Assembly: GCF_030182585.1 (NCBI RefSeq)
Contig: NZ_JARXOW010000002.1
Span: forward strand, 186,001-250,000
DNA: 64,000 nt
Source of the DNA: Pedobacter faecalis
Lineage (GTDB): Bacteria > Bacteroidota > Bacteroidia > Sphingobacteriales > Sphingobacteriaceae
Direction: 5' to 3'
Shown: piece by piece, positions 28,337 to 39,139 of the stretch
Position numbering within the stretch: the stretch's first letter is position 1
Layout of the letters: each line of letters begins with the position of its first letter
Position numbers and translations under genes: made by a program
Notes under the pieces: generated by a model
Told to the model about the DNA's origin: nothing
Databases searched by the model: none
Seen by the model: the letters and a program-made list of their open reading frames with translations, nothing else

Positions 28337-29679
28337 GGGATGTTAAAATTGTATATCTGGTTGGTATCGGAGGTATAGGCATGAGTGCGCTCGCACGATA
28401 TTTCTCTCGCAGAGGAGTAATTGTTGCCGGATATGATAAGACGCCGACTGCGCTAACGAAGGCTTTGGAGCACGAAGGAATTCATGTATCTCATAGTGAC
28501 AATCCTGAATCACTGCCTGAACAGTTTATTGTCAGTAAGGCAGGTGCCCTGGTAATCTATACGCCCGCCGTACCCAAAGATCTGTCGATCCTTAATTTTT
28601 TTCAGGATAGAGCCTACAATCTTAAAAAGAGGTCTGAAGTTCTTGGGATGATCAGTAAAGGTCAGTTTTGCATTGCTGTTGCTGGTACCCATGGAAAAAC
28701 GACCACATCATCAATCATTGCGCATCTTCTTACCCACAGCGGTGTAGGTTGCACAGCTTTTCTTGGAGGAATCAGTTCAAATTATAACACAAATTTCCTT
28801 ATCGGGCATAATGAGCTGGTTGTTGTGGAAGCGGACGAATATGACAGGTCATTTTTAACGCTTCACCCAAACATCGCAGTCATCACATCAATGGATGCGG
28901 ATCACTTAGATATCTATGGCGATCAAACACAATTGCATGAGTCGTTCAGGATGTTTGCCGGACAACTCAAAAAGAACGGCAAATTATTCGTAAAGATTGG
29001 CTTGCCGGTTTCCGGAACAACATATAGTGCAACATCAGAATCAGCCATCAAAGCGACCAACATACGGGTTGAGGGTGGCAGTTTTGTGTTCGACTATATA
29101 GACGGCGATATAACTATTTCAAATATAAAAATGATGTTGCCCGGTGTACATAATATTGAAAATGCCGTGGCAGCCATAGCGGTTGCAAGAGCCTTAGAGG
29201 TATCACCTGAGAAAATTAAAACGTCAATCGAGACGTTCAAGGGGGTCAAACGCCGGTTCGAATATGTAGTCAAAACGTCTCACCACATATATATAGATGA
29301 TTATGCTCATCATCCCGAAGAATTGAAAGCCTGTTTTAGCGCCGTTAGGCAATTATATCCCGATAAGAAGCTAACGGTGATTTTTCAACCCCATCTTTTC
29401 AGTCGTACCCGTGATTTTGCAGAGGAGTTTGCGACTGTGCTGGGCACGGTCGACGAACTAATATTATTGGAAATCTATCCCGCAAGGGAAATACCTATAA
29501 CCGGTGTCGATGCGAATTTTCTTCTTGAAAAGGTGGAAATGCAAGCAAAATCACTGGTCGGCAAGAATGATGTCCTGGAGCTTATCGCCCGTGAAAGCCC
29601 CGAGTTACTGGTTACCGTGGGCGCTGGAGACATTGATACTTTAGTTGAACCATTGAAAAATATTCTATCATATGCTTAA
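28327..29679 (+). CDS. murC: UDP-MurNAc:L-alanine ligase
   Basis: The 450-residue first Mur ligase has an N-terminal UDP-binding fold with YLVGIGGIGMSALA (10-23), ATP-binding VAGTHGKTTTS near 118-128, EADEYDRSFL and DDYAHHPEEL. It overlaps murG by 10 bp and ftsQ by 8 bp. The murB and ddl genes found in many proteobacterial clusters are absent here, as is usual in Bacteroidota. Confidence 0.97.
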   Translation: MELGDVKIVYLVGIGGIGMSALARYFSRRGVIVAGYDKTPTALTKALEHEGIHVSHSDNPESLPEQFIVSKAGALVIYTPAVPKDLSILNFFQDRAYNLKKRSEVLGMISKGQFCIAVAGTHGKTTTSSIIAHLLTHSGVGCTAFLGGISSNYNTNFLIGHNELVVVEADEYDRSFLTLHPNIAVITSMDADHLDIYGDQTQLHESFRMFAGQLKKNGKLFVKIGLPVSGTTYSATSESAIKATNIRVEGGSFVFDYIDGDITISNIKMMLPGVHNIENAVAAIAVARALEVSPEKIKTSIETFKGVKRRFEYVVKTSHHIYIDDYAHHPEELKACFSAVRQLYPDKKLTVIFQPHLFSRTRDFAEEFATVLGTVDELILLEIYPAREIPITGVDANFLLEKVEMQAKSLVGKNDVLELIARESPELLVTVGAGDIDTLVEPLKNILSYA

Positions 29680-30538
29680 GCGGATCAACTGGACCAGGGT
29701 ATTTAAAATTTTTGCGTGGACGGGCAGTCTCGCGGGAATAGTCGTGCTCATGAGCTTTATTGACGTAAAAAAGAAAGACATCATCTGTCAAAACATCAAT
29801 ATTAGAATCCCTGGGGCCGACAATTTTATTGAGCGTGAGGAGATTGACGCCATATTAGCAAGGAGCCAGGGAGTATTGGTAGGGCGCAAACTGAAAGAAA
29901 TAAATCTTCAGGACCTTGAGCAGAGTATAAAGGACAACCCCTATATCGCATTTGCAAAAGTATATGCCGATATGAACGGTGTTATCAACATAGCGCTCGA
30001 GCAGCGCGAACCGGTACTACGTGTGGTTAACTCTGGAGATCAGGAATTTTATATCGAAAGAACCGGACTAAAGATTCCTGTATCCCCTAATTTTACAGCC
30101 AATGTCTTAGCTGTTAACGGAAAAATTCTGGAGCATTTTTCCGGAAAGGTAGACACACTGATCACGAAGAAAGCTAAAGATCTGTTTAAGGTTGCCTTAT
30201 ATGTTAAGCAGGATTCGTTATGGGACGCACAAATTGAGCAGATGTTCGTAAACGATAAAGAAGATATTTTGCTAATACCCAGGGTCGGCAATCAAAAGAT
30301 TGTACTAGGCAGTGCCGATTCACTGGATGTGAAGATGAATAATTTGCTTGAATTCTATAAACAGGTTATGCCTAAGCTTGGATGGAATACTTACAGAACA
30401 ATCAATATTAAGTACACAAACCAGGTCGTCTGCGAGTTGAACAAAATAGATTCGACGCAGCTTACTAACTCAGTAGATACAATAAAAAAACAAATACCTA
30501 AGGAAACAATAAATAATCAACTCAACAAATCGATATAA
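29672..30538 (+). CDS. ftsQ: FtsQ-like division protein
   Basis: The 288-residue bitopic protein has a short basic N-terminus, one membrane segment (about 13-29, IFAWTGSLAGIVVLMSF), a POTRA-like region (about 40-115, with EIDAILARSQG and LEQSIKDNPYIAFAKVYADMNGVINIALEQREP) and a beta domain. The POTRA-beta layout plus position between murC and ftsA identifies it. FtsQ bridges early and late divisome components. The last ~30 residues are polar and likely disordered. Confidence 0.9.
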   Translation: MLKRINWTRVFKIFAWTGSLAGIVVLMSFIDVKKKDIICQNINIRIPGADNFIEREEIDAILARSQGVLVGRKLKEINLQDLEQSIKDNPYIAFAKVYADMNGVINIALEQREPVLRVVNSGDQEFYIERTGLKIPVSPNFTANVLAVNGKILEHFSGKVDTLITKKAKDLFKVALYVKQDSLWDAQIEQMFVNDKEDILLIPRVGNQKIVLGSADSLDVKMNNLLEFYKQVMPKLGWNTYRTINIKYTNQVVCELNKIDSTQLTNSVDTIKKQIPKETINNQLNKSI

Positions 30539-30540
30539 TC

Positions 30541-31899
30541 ATGGGCAAAGAAAAATTAACCACTCAGTCTCCAATTGTAGTAGGATTGGATATCGGTACT
30601 ACCAAAATCTGCGTGATCGTAGGGCGCAGAACGCAGCACGGCAAAATTGAAGTGTTGGGTATAGGTAAAGCAGAATCTGCCGGTGTTACCCGCGGCGTAG
30701 TGTCTAACATACAAAAGACAGTGCAGGGTATATCACAAGCGGTTGAACTTGCAAGCGCACAGTCAAATGTTGAGATACGCGTTGTGAACGTTGGCATTGC
30801 AGGTCAGCACATCAAAAGTCTCCAGCATAGAGGTATTCTAACAAGAAGGGAACTTAATAATGAGATAGCTAAAAAAGATATCGATAAACTCATTGATGAT
30901 ATGTTTAAGTTAGTGATGCCTCCTGGAGAGGAGATCATCCATGTTCTTCCTCAGGAGTTCACTATAGACAATGAGCCCGGTATCAAAGACCCTATCGGTA
31001 TGGCCGGAGTCCGGTTAGAAGCTAACTTTCATATTATATCTGGCCAGGTAACAGCGGTTAAGAACATCATGCGCTGCGTTACCAACGCCGGCTTGCAAAC
31101 CCAGGAGTTAATCCTGGAGCCACTAGCGTCTTCAGAGTCGGTGTTGAGCGACGAAGAGAAAGAAGCGGGTGTAGCGCTGGTCGATATCGGCGGCGGTACT
31201 ACGGATATTGCCATATTCCATGAAGGCATTATTAGACACACAGCGGTAATACCTTTCGGCGGAAACAGCGTAACAGAAGATATCAGGGAAGGTTGCTCCG
31301 TCATGCGTAACCAGGCTGAACTGCTTAAAACACGGTTTGGTTCGGCTCTGGCTGAAGAAAACAAAGAAAACGAGATCATCTGTGTGCCGGGGCTGAGAGG
31401 AAGAGAACCAAAGGAAATATCCGTGAAGAACCTGGCCTATGTAATTCAGGCCAGGATGGAAGAAATCATAGAGCATGTATACTATGAAATAAAGTCGTCG
31501 GGTTATGAGAAGAAACTTATCGGCGGTGTTGTTATCACTGGTGGAGGTGCCTTATTGAAGCATCTCTCGCAGCTTGTAGAATATGTTACCGGACTTGACT
31601 GCAGAGTCGGCTATCCAAACGAACATTTGTCGAAGTATGAAGATATGCCGAAAACGATTTATGACGACCTGAAAAGTCCGATGTATGCGACCAGCGTTGG
31701 CCTGCTGATCAAGGGTATCCAGAAGGCAGAAGAGCTGATAGAGGAAATGAACCAGCCGGGCGTATTCGTTGAAAGACCCAAGGATAAAGAGAAAGCAAAG
31801 CGTTCCGGAGGAGGTCTTTTCGATAAGTTACTAGCCAAAACCAAGGATTTCATCAAAGACGATATGAACGTTAGCGACGAAGATTACATCAAGCCGTAA
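30541..31899 (+). CDS. ftsA: cell division actin homolog FtsA
   Basis: The 452-residue actin-fold ATPase tethers FtsZ to the membrane. The phosphate-1 motif VVGLDIGTTKICVIVG is at about 13-28, the 1C domain follows, phosphate-2 VDIGGGTTDIAIF is near 215-227, and the adenosine motif VVITGGGALLKHL near 330. The C-terminus ends in a positively charged amphipathic stretch (GGGLFDKLLAKTKDFIKDD) that should be the membrane-targeting helix. It starts 2 bp after ftsQ. Confidence 0.96.
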   Translation: MGKEKLTTQSPIVVGLDIGTTKICVIVGRRTQHGKIEVLGIGKAESAGVTRGVVSNIQKTVQGISQAVELASAQSNVEIRVVNVGIAGQHIKSLQHRGILTRRELNNEIAKKDIDKLIDDMFKLVMPPGEEIIHVLPQEFTIDNEPGIKDPIGMAGVRLEANFHIISGQVTAVKNIMRCVTNAGLQTQELILEPLASSESVLSDEEKEAGVALVDIGGGTTDIAIFHEGIIRHTAVIPFGGNSVTEDIREGCSVMRNQAELLKTRFGSALAEENKENEIICVPGLRGREPKEISVKNLAYVIQARMEEIIEHVYYEIKSSGYEKKLIGGVVITGGGALLKHLSQLVEYVTGLDCRVGYPNEHLSKYEDMPKTIYDDLKSPMYATSVGLLIKGIQKAEELIEEMNQPGVFVERPKDKEKAKRSGGGLFDKLLAKTKDFIKDDMNVSDEDYIKP

Positions 31900-31920
31900 T
31901 ATTTTTCAACAAAGCAGAAA

Positions 31921-31949
31921 TTTTCCACATTCCCAACAGATGTGGAAAA
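31921..31949. promoter_or_regulatory. TTTTCCACAT palindrome between ftsA and ftsZ
   Basis: The perfect 10-bp inverted repeat TTTTCCACAT (31921-31930) and ATGTGGAAAA (31940-31949) has a 9-base spacer. It lies 21 bp after ftsA and 79 bp before ftsZ. Each arm contains TTTTCCACA, one base from the E. coli DnaA box TTATCCACA. It could be a DnaA or other regulator site, or form an RNA hairpin; it lacks a T tract, so it is not a standard terminator. Confidence 0.5.
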
Positions 31950-32028
31950 CGCCTGTTAAAAAAGTGTTAATATTACATATTGAGATGAGAAGGCAACATG
32001 AATTTTTAAACAACTGATTCTTAGAGAT

Positions 32029-33669
32029 ATGCAGTTCGAAATGTTAAAAGATAAGTCATCAATAATCAAAGTAATTGGTGTAGGTGGCGGTGGTGGTAAT
32101 GCGGTAAACCATATGTATCGCCAGGGAATTACGGGTGTCGACTTTATAATTTGCAATACTGATGCTCAAGCTTTGGAGTCCAGTCCTATCCCAAATAAGG
32201 TTCAATTGGGGGCTAGCTTAACGGAGGGTATGGGCGCAGGCTCTATACCTGAGGTTGGGAAAAATTCAGCTATTGAAAATATCGACGATATTAAGCAGAT
32301 GCTGGGCAATACAACAAAGATGTTGTTTATAACTGCTGGTATGGGCGGTGGAACCGGAACAGGAGCCAGCCCAATAATCGCTAAAGCAGCTAAGGAGCTG
32401 GATATTTTAACTGTTGCCATTATAACTACTCCATTTGCATTCGAAGGCAAGAGGCGGAAAATGCAGGCGAATGACGGGCTGGAGGAACTTAAAAAATATG
32501 TAGACTCTTACCTCGTTATATCTAACGATCGCTTACGCGAAATCTTCGGCAACTTAACACTTGGATCTGCATTTGCACAAGCTGATGATATTTTGACAAC
32601 TGCAGCTAAGGGCATTGCAGAGATCATTACTGTACCTGGCTATATTAACGTTGACTTCAAGGATGTTAGAACCGTCATGAAAGAAAGCGGTGTGGCCATT
32701 ATGGGCAGTTTTGCATGCGAAGGAGAGAACCGTGCATTGAGCGCAGTAGAGGGTGCGCTCGCATCGCCACTGCTAAAGGACAATGAAATAGAAGGTGCCA
32801 GGTACATCCTTCTTAACATTAGTTCCGGGCTGCGCGAGGTAACCATGGACGAAGTGACAATTATTACTGATTATATTCAAGACAAAGCCGGACTTTCAGC
32901 CGATTTGATCTGGGGTAACTGTATCGACGAAAGCCTTGAGGATAAGTTGTCTGTAACCATTATTGCCACCGGGTTTCAGACCAAGGAAGAACGGGAAGAG
33001 GATAAGAAGAACGTTAAAAAGATATCTCTACTTACACCGGAGGAGGCTCCTCTTATAAGACCAGTTGAAGCAGTTAATACGTTTATACAACCGAAGCCGG
33101 AATCGTCCTATAAGGAGCCGGTGCTGAAGGTTAAAGACGAGCAGATCCGGCAGTCAGATCTTTTCGGCGATCTGTTCAATGCAAATAAGCAAGCCGTTCA
33201 GGAGCCTGAAAATAATGTAGTCAGGCATACGCTAATAGACGAGGAAATTATCACCAATACTCAGGAAGGTCAGGATTCAGCCTATGAATTCGAGGTTAAA
33301 GTATCAGAAACTAATTTCGTTTTTGAATCGCCGGTGGCAAACTTCAACGAGCCCGAAACACAGACGCCCCAGCAGGAAGCGCAATCTGCCGGACCTGATG
33401 ATGATAAAAGTGATGAGTCCATTGAAGACCAGTTGAGGAAGTCTAAGGAGCGTATTCTAAAACTTAAAGATCTTAGCATGAAGTTACGCACAAGTAATGG
33501 TTTGCAAGAACTGGAGAATGAACCTGCCTATAAGCGGAAGCAAATGCAGCTGCAGCAAGTCCAGCACTCATCAGAATCACAGATATCACGATTCACTTTA
33601 AGCAACGAAGATGATGGTTCTACAGGTATCAGACCAAATAATTCTTTTTTGCACGATAACGTAGACTAA
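32029..33669 (+). CDS. ftsZ: cell division GTPase FtsZ
   Basis: The 546-residue tubulin homolog forms the Z ring. The N-terminal GTPase has VIGVGGGGGNAVN (15-27) and the tubulin signature GGGTGTG at 106-112; the T7 loop NVDFKDVRTVM is near 205-215. After about residue 330 an unusually long, acidic linker of ~160 residues is followed by a conserved Bacteroidota-type ENEPAYKRKQ segment and another ~35 residues ending in SFLHDNVD. An in-frame ATG also lies at 32041, four codons in. It is separated from ftsA by 129 bp carrying a palindrome, so it may have its own promoter. Confidence 0.97.
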   Translation: MQFEMLKDKSSIIKVIGVGGGGGNAVNHMYRQGITGVDFIICNTDAQALESSPIPNKVQLGASLTEGMGAGSIPEVGKNSAIENIDDIKQMLGNTTKMLFITAGMGGGTGTGASPIIAKAAKELDILTVAIITTPFAFEGKRRKMQANDGLEELKKYVDSYLVISNDRLREIFGNLTLGSAFAQADDILTTAAKGIAEIITVPGYINVDFKDVRTVMKESGVAIMGSFACEGENRALSAVEGALASPLLKDNEIEGARYILLNISSGLREVTMDEVTIITDYIQDKAGLSADLIWGNCIDESLEDKLSVTIIATGFQTKEEREEDKKNVKKISLLTPEEAPLIRPVEAVNTFIQPKPESSYKEPVLKVKDEQIRQSDLFGDLFNANKQAVQEPENNVVRHTLIDEEIITNTQEGQDSAYEFEVKVSETNFVFESPVANFNEPETQTPQQEAQSAGPDDDKSDESIEDQLRKSKERILKLKDLSMKLRTSNGLQELENEPAYKRKQMQLQQVQHSSESQISRFTLSNEDDGSTGIRPNNSFLHDNVD

Positions 33670-33681
33670 TCAAAATTACAT

Positions 33682-33711
33682 AGCAAGAGTGCCTCAACGG
33701 GCACTCTTGCT
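33682..33711 (+). terminator. hairpin at the end of the dcw cluster
   Basis: Stem AGCAAGAGTGCC/GGCACTCTTGCT (33682-33693/33700-33711) encloses a 6-nt loop. It lies 13 bp after ftsZ. The T tract is weak, so termination strength is uncertain. Confidence 0.7.
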
Positions 33712-33732
33712 GCTTCTGACGTCCTCCTTGGA

Positions 33733-33763
33733 TTGATTATCTATGATATAAACCGTAAATTTG
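33733..33763 (+). promoter_or_regulatory. Bacteroidota promoter for the palmitoyltransferase gene
   Basis: The -33 TTG (33733-33735), a 20-bp spacer and the -7 element TAAATTTG (33756-33763) match TTG-N19-21-TAnnTTTG, the most complete promoter seen in the window. The coding start at 33790 lies 26 bases downstream. Confidence 0.6.
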
Positions 33764-33789
33764 CGCGTACTTACTAAAAACATATAACA

Positions 33790-35031
33790 TTGGACATATT
33801 TGAAAAGATAGCGAAACATATGGGGCCGATTGGCCAGCATCAAAAGTGGTCACATGGATATTTTTCCTTTCCCAAACTGGAAGGGGAAATTGCACCACAT
33901 ATGAATTTTCGCGGTAAAGAACATCTGGTATGGAGTTTGAATAACTATTTAGGATTGGCAAATCATCCAGAGGTAAGAGAAGCCGATCAGCGTGGAGCAG
34001 CAGAATTTGGAATGGCATATCCGATGGGAGCAAGGATGATGTCAGGTAATTCAAAATATCATGAGCAACTTGAGCAGGAACTTGCGGCCTTTGTAGGTAA
34101 GCCCGACGCTTTCCTGTTAAATTATGGTTATCAGGGTATGGTATCCATTATCGATAGCCTGGTCGACCGTAACGATGTCATTGTATACGACGCAGAGTCT
34201 CACGCCTGTATTATCGACGGACTACGTTTGCATATGGGTAAGCGTTTTGTGTACAAACATAACGATATCGAAAGTGCACGTAAACAGCTGGAGCGCGCTA
34301 CAAAGCTAGCTGAACAAACTGGAGGAGGAATTCTGGTGATTACCGAAGGCGTTTTCGGAATGTCAGGAGCACAGGGGAAGCTGAAGGAACTGGTTGAATT
34401 GAAAAAGCAATTTCAGTTTCGTCTGCTGATTGATGATGCGCACGGCTTTGGAACAATGGGGCCGACCGGAGCGGGCACTCATGAGGCCCAGGACTGTATT
34501 GAAGGCGTAGATGTTTATTTTGGCACCTTTGCTAAATCTATGGCCGGTATAGGTGCATTCGTAGCTTCTACCGAAGATATAACCAACTATCTTCGTTATA
34601 ACATGAGGTCGCAGACCTTCGCAAAAGCATTGCCTATGCCAATGGTTATTGGACTTCTCAAACGGCTCGAACTGCTCAAGAACAATCCGGCCTTGCGCGA
34701 AAAACTGTGGACCGTAGCGCTCGCCCTGCAAAACGGGCTCCGTGAGCGAGGTTTTGATCTTGGGGTAACAAATACTATGGTAACTCCGGTTTTCCTGAAA
34801 GGCGAACTGCTGGAAGCAACAGCGCTTACCATGGATCTACGCGAAAACTACGGTATTTTCTGTTCAATAGTTGTGTACCCTGTTATTCCTAAGGGGCTTA
34901 TAGAACTAAGGTTAATCCCTACAGCGGCTCACAGCCTTGAAGATGTTCAACGCACACTTGAGGCGTTTAGCGAAGTGTCTGAAAAGCTTGTGAAAGGACA
35001 TTACAAAACGAGCCAGCCTTCTGTAGCCTAA
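33790..35031 (+). CDS. spt: serine palmitoyltransferase-like PLP enzyme
   Basis: The 413-residue alpha-oxoamine synthase family enzyme condenses an amino acid with an acyl-CoA. It has a PLP-binding Lys249 in TFAKSMAG, the Asp/His pair of DDAH (215-218), and SHACIIDGLRL near 137-147. The closeness to serine palmitoyltransferase rather than KBL or BioF is judged from the N-terminal WSLNNYLGLANHPEV and the overall pattern in Bacteroidota, where this gene starts sphingolipid synthesis (3-ketodihydrosphingosine). The start codon appears to be TTG at 33790, since no ATG gives a complete N-terminus. Confidence 0.85.
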   Translation: MDIFEKIAKHMGPIGQHQKWSHGYFSFPKLEGEIAPHMNFRGKEHLVWSLNNYLGLANHPEVREADQRGAAEFGMAYPMGARMMSGNSKYHEQLEQELAAFVGKPDAFLLNYGYQGMVSIIDSLVDRNDVIVYDAESHACIIDGLRLHMGKRFVYKHNDIESARKQLERATKLAEQTGGGILVITEGVFGMSGAQGKLKELVELKKQFQFRLLIDDAHGFGTMGPTGAGTHEAQDCIEGVDVYFGTFAKSMAGIGAFVASTEDITNYLRYNMRSQTFAKALPMPMVIGLLKRLELLKNNPALREKLWTVALALQNGLRERGFDLGVTNTMVTPVFLKGELLEATALTMDLRENYGIFCSIVVYPVIPKGLIELRLIPTAAHSLEDVQRTLEAFSEVSEKLVKGHYKTSQPSVA

Positions 35032-35204
35032 CTTTTAAATGTGCTGAAAAGCGACCGGTATGTTTATAACCTTCCAAATTGTGGAAAAAAACAAGATTGC
35101 TTACATTCAAATCGGGGGGCAAAAATTTTTTTATTGATTCAAACCGCTTACATTAGTAATACCGTAATAATCAAAACCTTAAAGAACCTAAAAGTAAGTT
35201 AACG

Positions 35205-35381
35205 ATGAAAAAATTTAATGAGGTAAAGGAGCTCATTGCTTCTTTAGAGGCAGATGTAGATAAGTTCTACAACAAGTCAAACAGCGCTGCCGGAACAAGA
35301 GTGCGCAAGGGTATGCAAGATCTTAAGAACCTTGCTCAAACCATCCGTCTTGAGATTCAGGAAGCAAAAAATAAAGGTTAA
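35205..35381 (+). CDS. histone H1-like small protein
   Basis: The 58-residue protein begins MKKFNEVKELIASLEADVDK and contains AAGTRVRKGMQDLKNLAQ before a lysine-containing tail. This matches the short histone-H1/Hc1-like proteins widespread in Bacteroidota, which are thought to bind DNA. It has a 173-bp upstream gap containing TGTGGAAAA (35080-35088), and is followed by a strong terminator. It is short, mostly helical, and highly charged, with no aromatic core beyond Phe/Tyr pairs. Confidence 0.85.
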   Translation: MKKFNEVKELIASLEADVDKFYNKSNSAAGTRVRKGMQDLKNLAQTIRLEIQEAKNKG

Positions 35382-35398
35382 TACGCTTTATTGATTCA

Positions 35399-35440
35399 AA
35401 AAACAAGCCTGCATGATAACTCTTGCAGGCTTGTTTTTTT
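35399..35440. terminator. bidirectional terminator between the H1-like gene and dapA
   Basis: Stem AAACAAGCCTGCA/TGCAGGCTTGTTT (35401-35413/35424-35436) has T tracts in both directions. It separates the convergent H1-like gene and dapA. Confidence 0.92.
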
Positions 35441-35449
35441 GATGTGATT

Positions 35450-36340
35450 CTAAACCACTACTTTAAGTCTGTCGGCAAGTTGCCCGACAATCGATGCCCT
35501 GAGGCCCTCAGATACACTGACGAGTGGTAACCGCACATGGTCGGCACATACGCCGTAGTGCTTCAATGCTGCTTTAACGCCTGCAGGATTCCCTTCTGCA
35601 AATATCATCCTCGTAAAATCAATCAGATCCAAATGAATCGGTAAGGCTTCCGAATAATTTCCTTCCAGACACAAACGGATCATTCGGGAGAAAGATTCAG
35701 GTAAAGCATTACCCACAACCGATATAACACCCACAGCGCCAAGAGATATCATAGGCAACGCGATCGGGTCATCCCCCGAAATAAGCATAAAATGCTCAGG
35801 TTTATCTCTCATAATCTGATTGAACTGGTCAAAATTACCCGAGGCCTCTTTCACCGCCACCACGTTAGAGAAATCTGTGGCAAGTCTGCATGTGGTCTCA
35901 GCGGTCATATTGCTCGCTGTCCGTCCCGGCACATTATACAATATGATCGGAAGTTCAGTAGCCTCGCTAACAGCCTTGTAGTGCTGGTAAATACCTTCCT
36001 GTGTAGGCTTGTTGTAATAAGGGCTGGCCGAAAGGATACCGTCATATCCAATGGCATTAAAACTACGTATGCAATGTACCACTTCTGCGGTGTCGTTTCC
36101 GCCAATGCCTGCAACCAGCGGCACTCTTCCACCGTTTATTTCCGCTGTAAATTCCCAGATCTTTTTCTTTTCTTCCTTATTGAGTGTTGATGCTTCACCT
36201 GTTGTGCCAAGAGACACCAGGTATTCCACTTTCCCGTCGATCAGATAATTGATCAGGTTTTTCAAACCATCATAATCTACCGACCCATCTGCGTTAAATG
36301 GCGTAACTAACGCTACACCAGTACCATGAAATTTTTTCAT
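35450..36340 (-). CDS. dapA: 4-hydroxy-tetrahydrodipicolinate synthase
   Basis: The 296-residue class I aldolase-fold enzyme condenses pyruvate with aspartate semialdehyde, feeding meso-DAP and lysine synthesis. Key residues: Thr pair of GTTGE (46-47), Tyr135 in YNVPGR, and Schiff-base Lys164 in VVAVKEASG. It supplies the DAP used by MurE in this window. It is downstream of ligA by 3 bp on the same strand, so the pair may be co-transcribed. Confidence 0.96.
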   Translation of the reverse strand: MKKFHGTGVALVTPFNADGSVDYDGLKNLINYLIDGKVEYLVSLGTTGEASTLNKEEKKKIWEFTAEINGGRVPLVAGIGGNDTAEVVHCIRSFNAIGYDGILSASPYYNKPTQEGIYQHYKAVSEATELPIILYNVPGRTASNMTAETTCRLATDFSNVVAVKEASGNFDQFNQIMRDKPEHFMLISGDDPIALPMISLGAVGVISVVGNALPESFSRMIRLCLEGNYSEALPIHLDLIDFTRMIFAEGNPAGVKAALKHYGVCADHVRLPLVSVSEGLRASIVGQLADRLKVVV

Positions 36341-36343
36341 TTC

Positions 36344-39065
<2,722 letters not shown>

Positions 39066-39115
39066 AGATAATGGGAAGTTGATCAGCTAAAAATAGCCAT
39101 TTTTACAGCTTTTCC

Positions 39116-39123
39116 TATATTTG
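39116..39123 (+). promoter_or_regulatory. -7 promoter element for tyrS
   Basis: TATATTTG matches TAnnTTTG, 16 bases before the tyrS ATG at 39140. No -33 TTG at standard spacing. Confidence 0.5.
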
Positions 39124-39139
39124 CGCAAAAGTAAATCAC

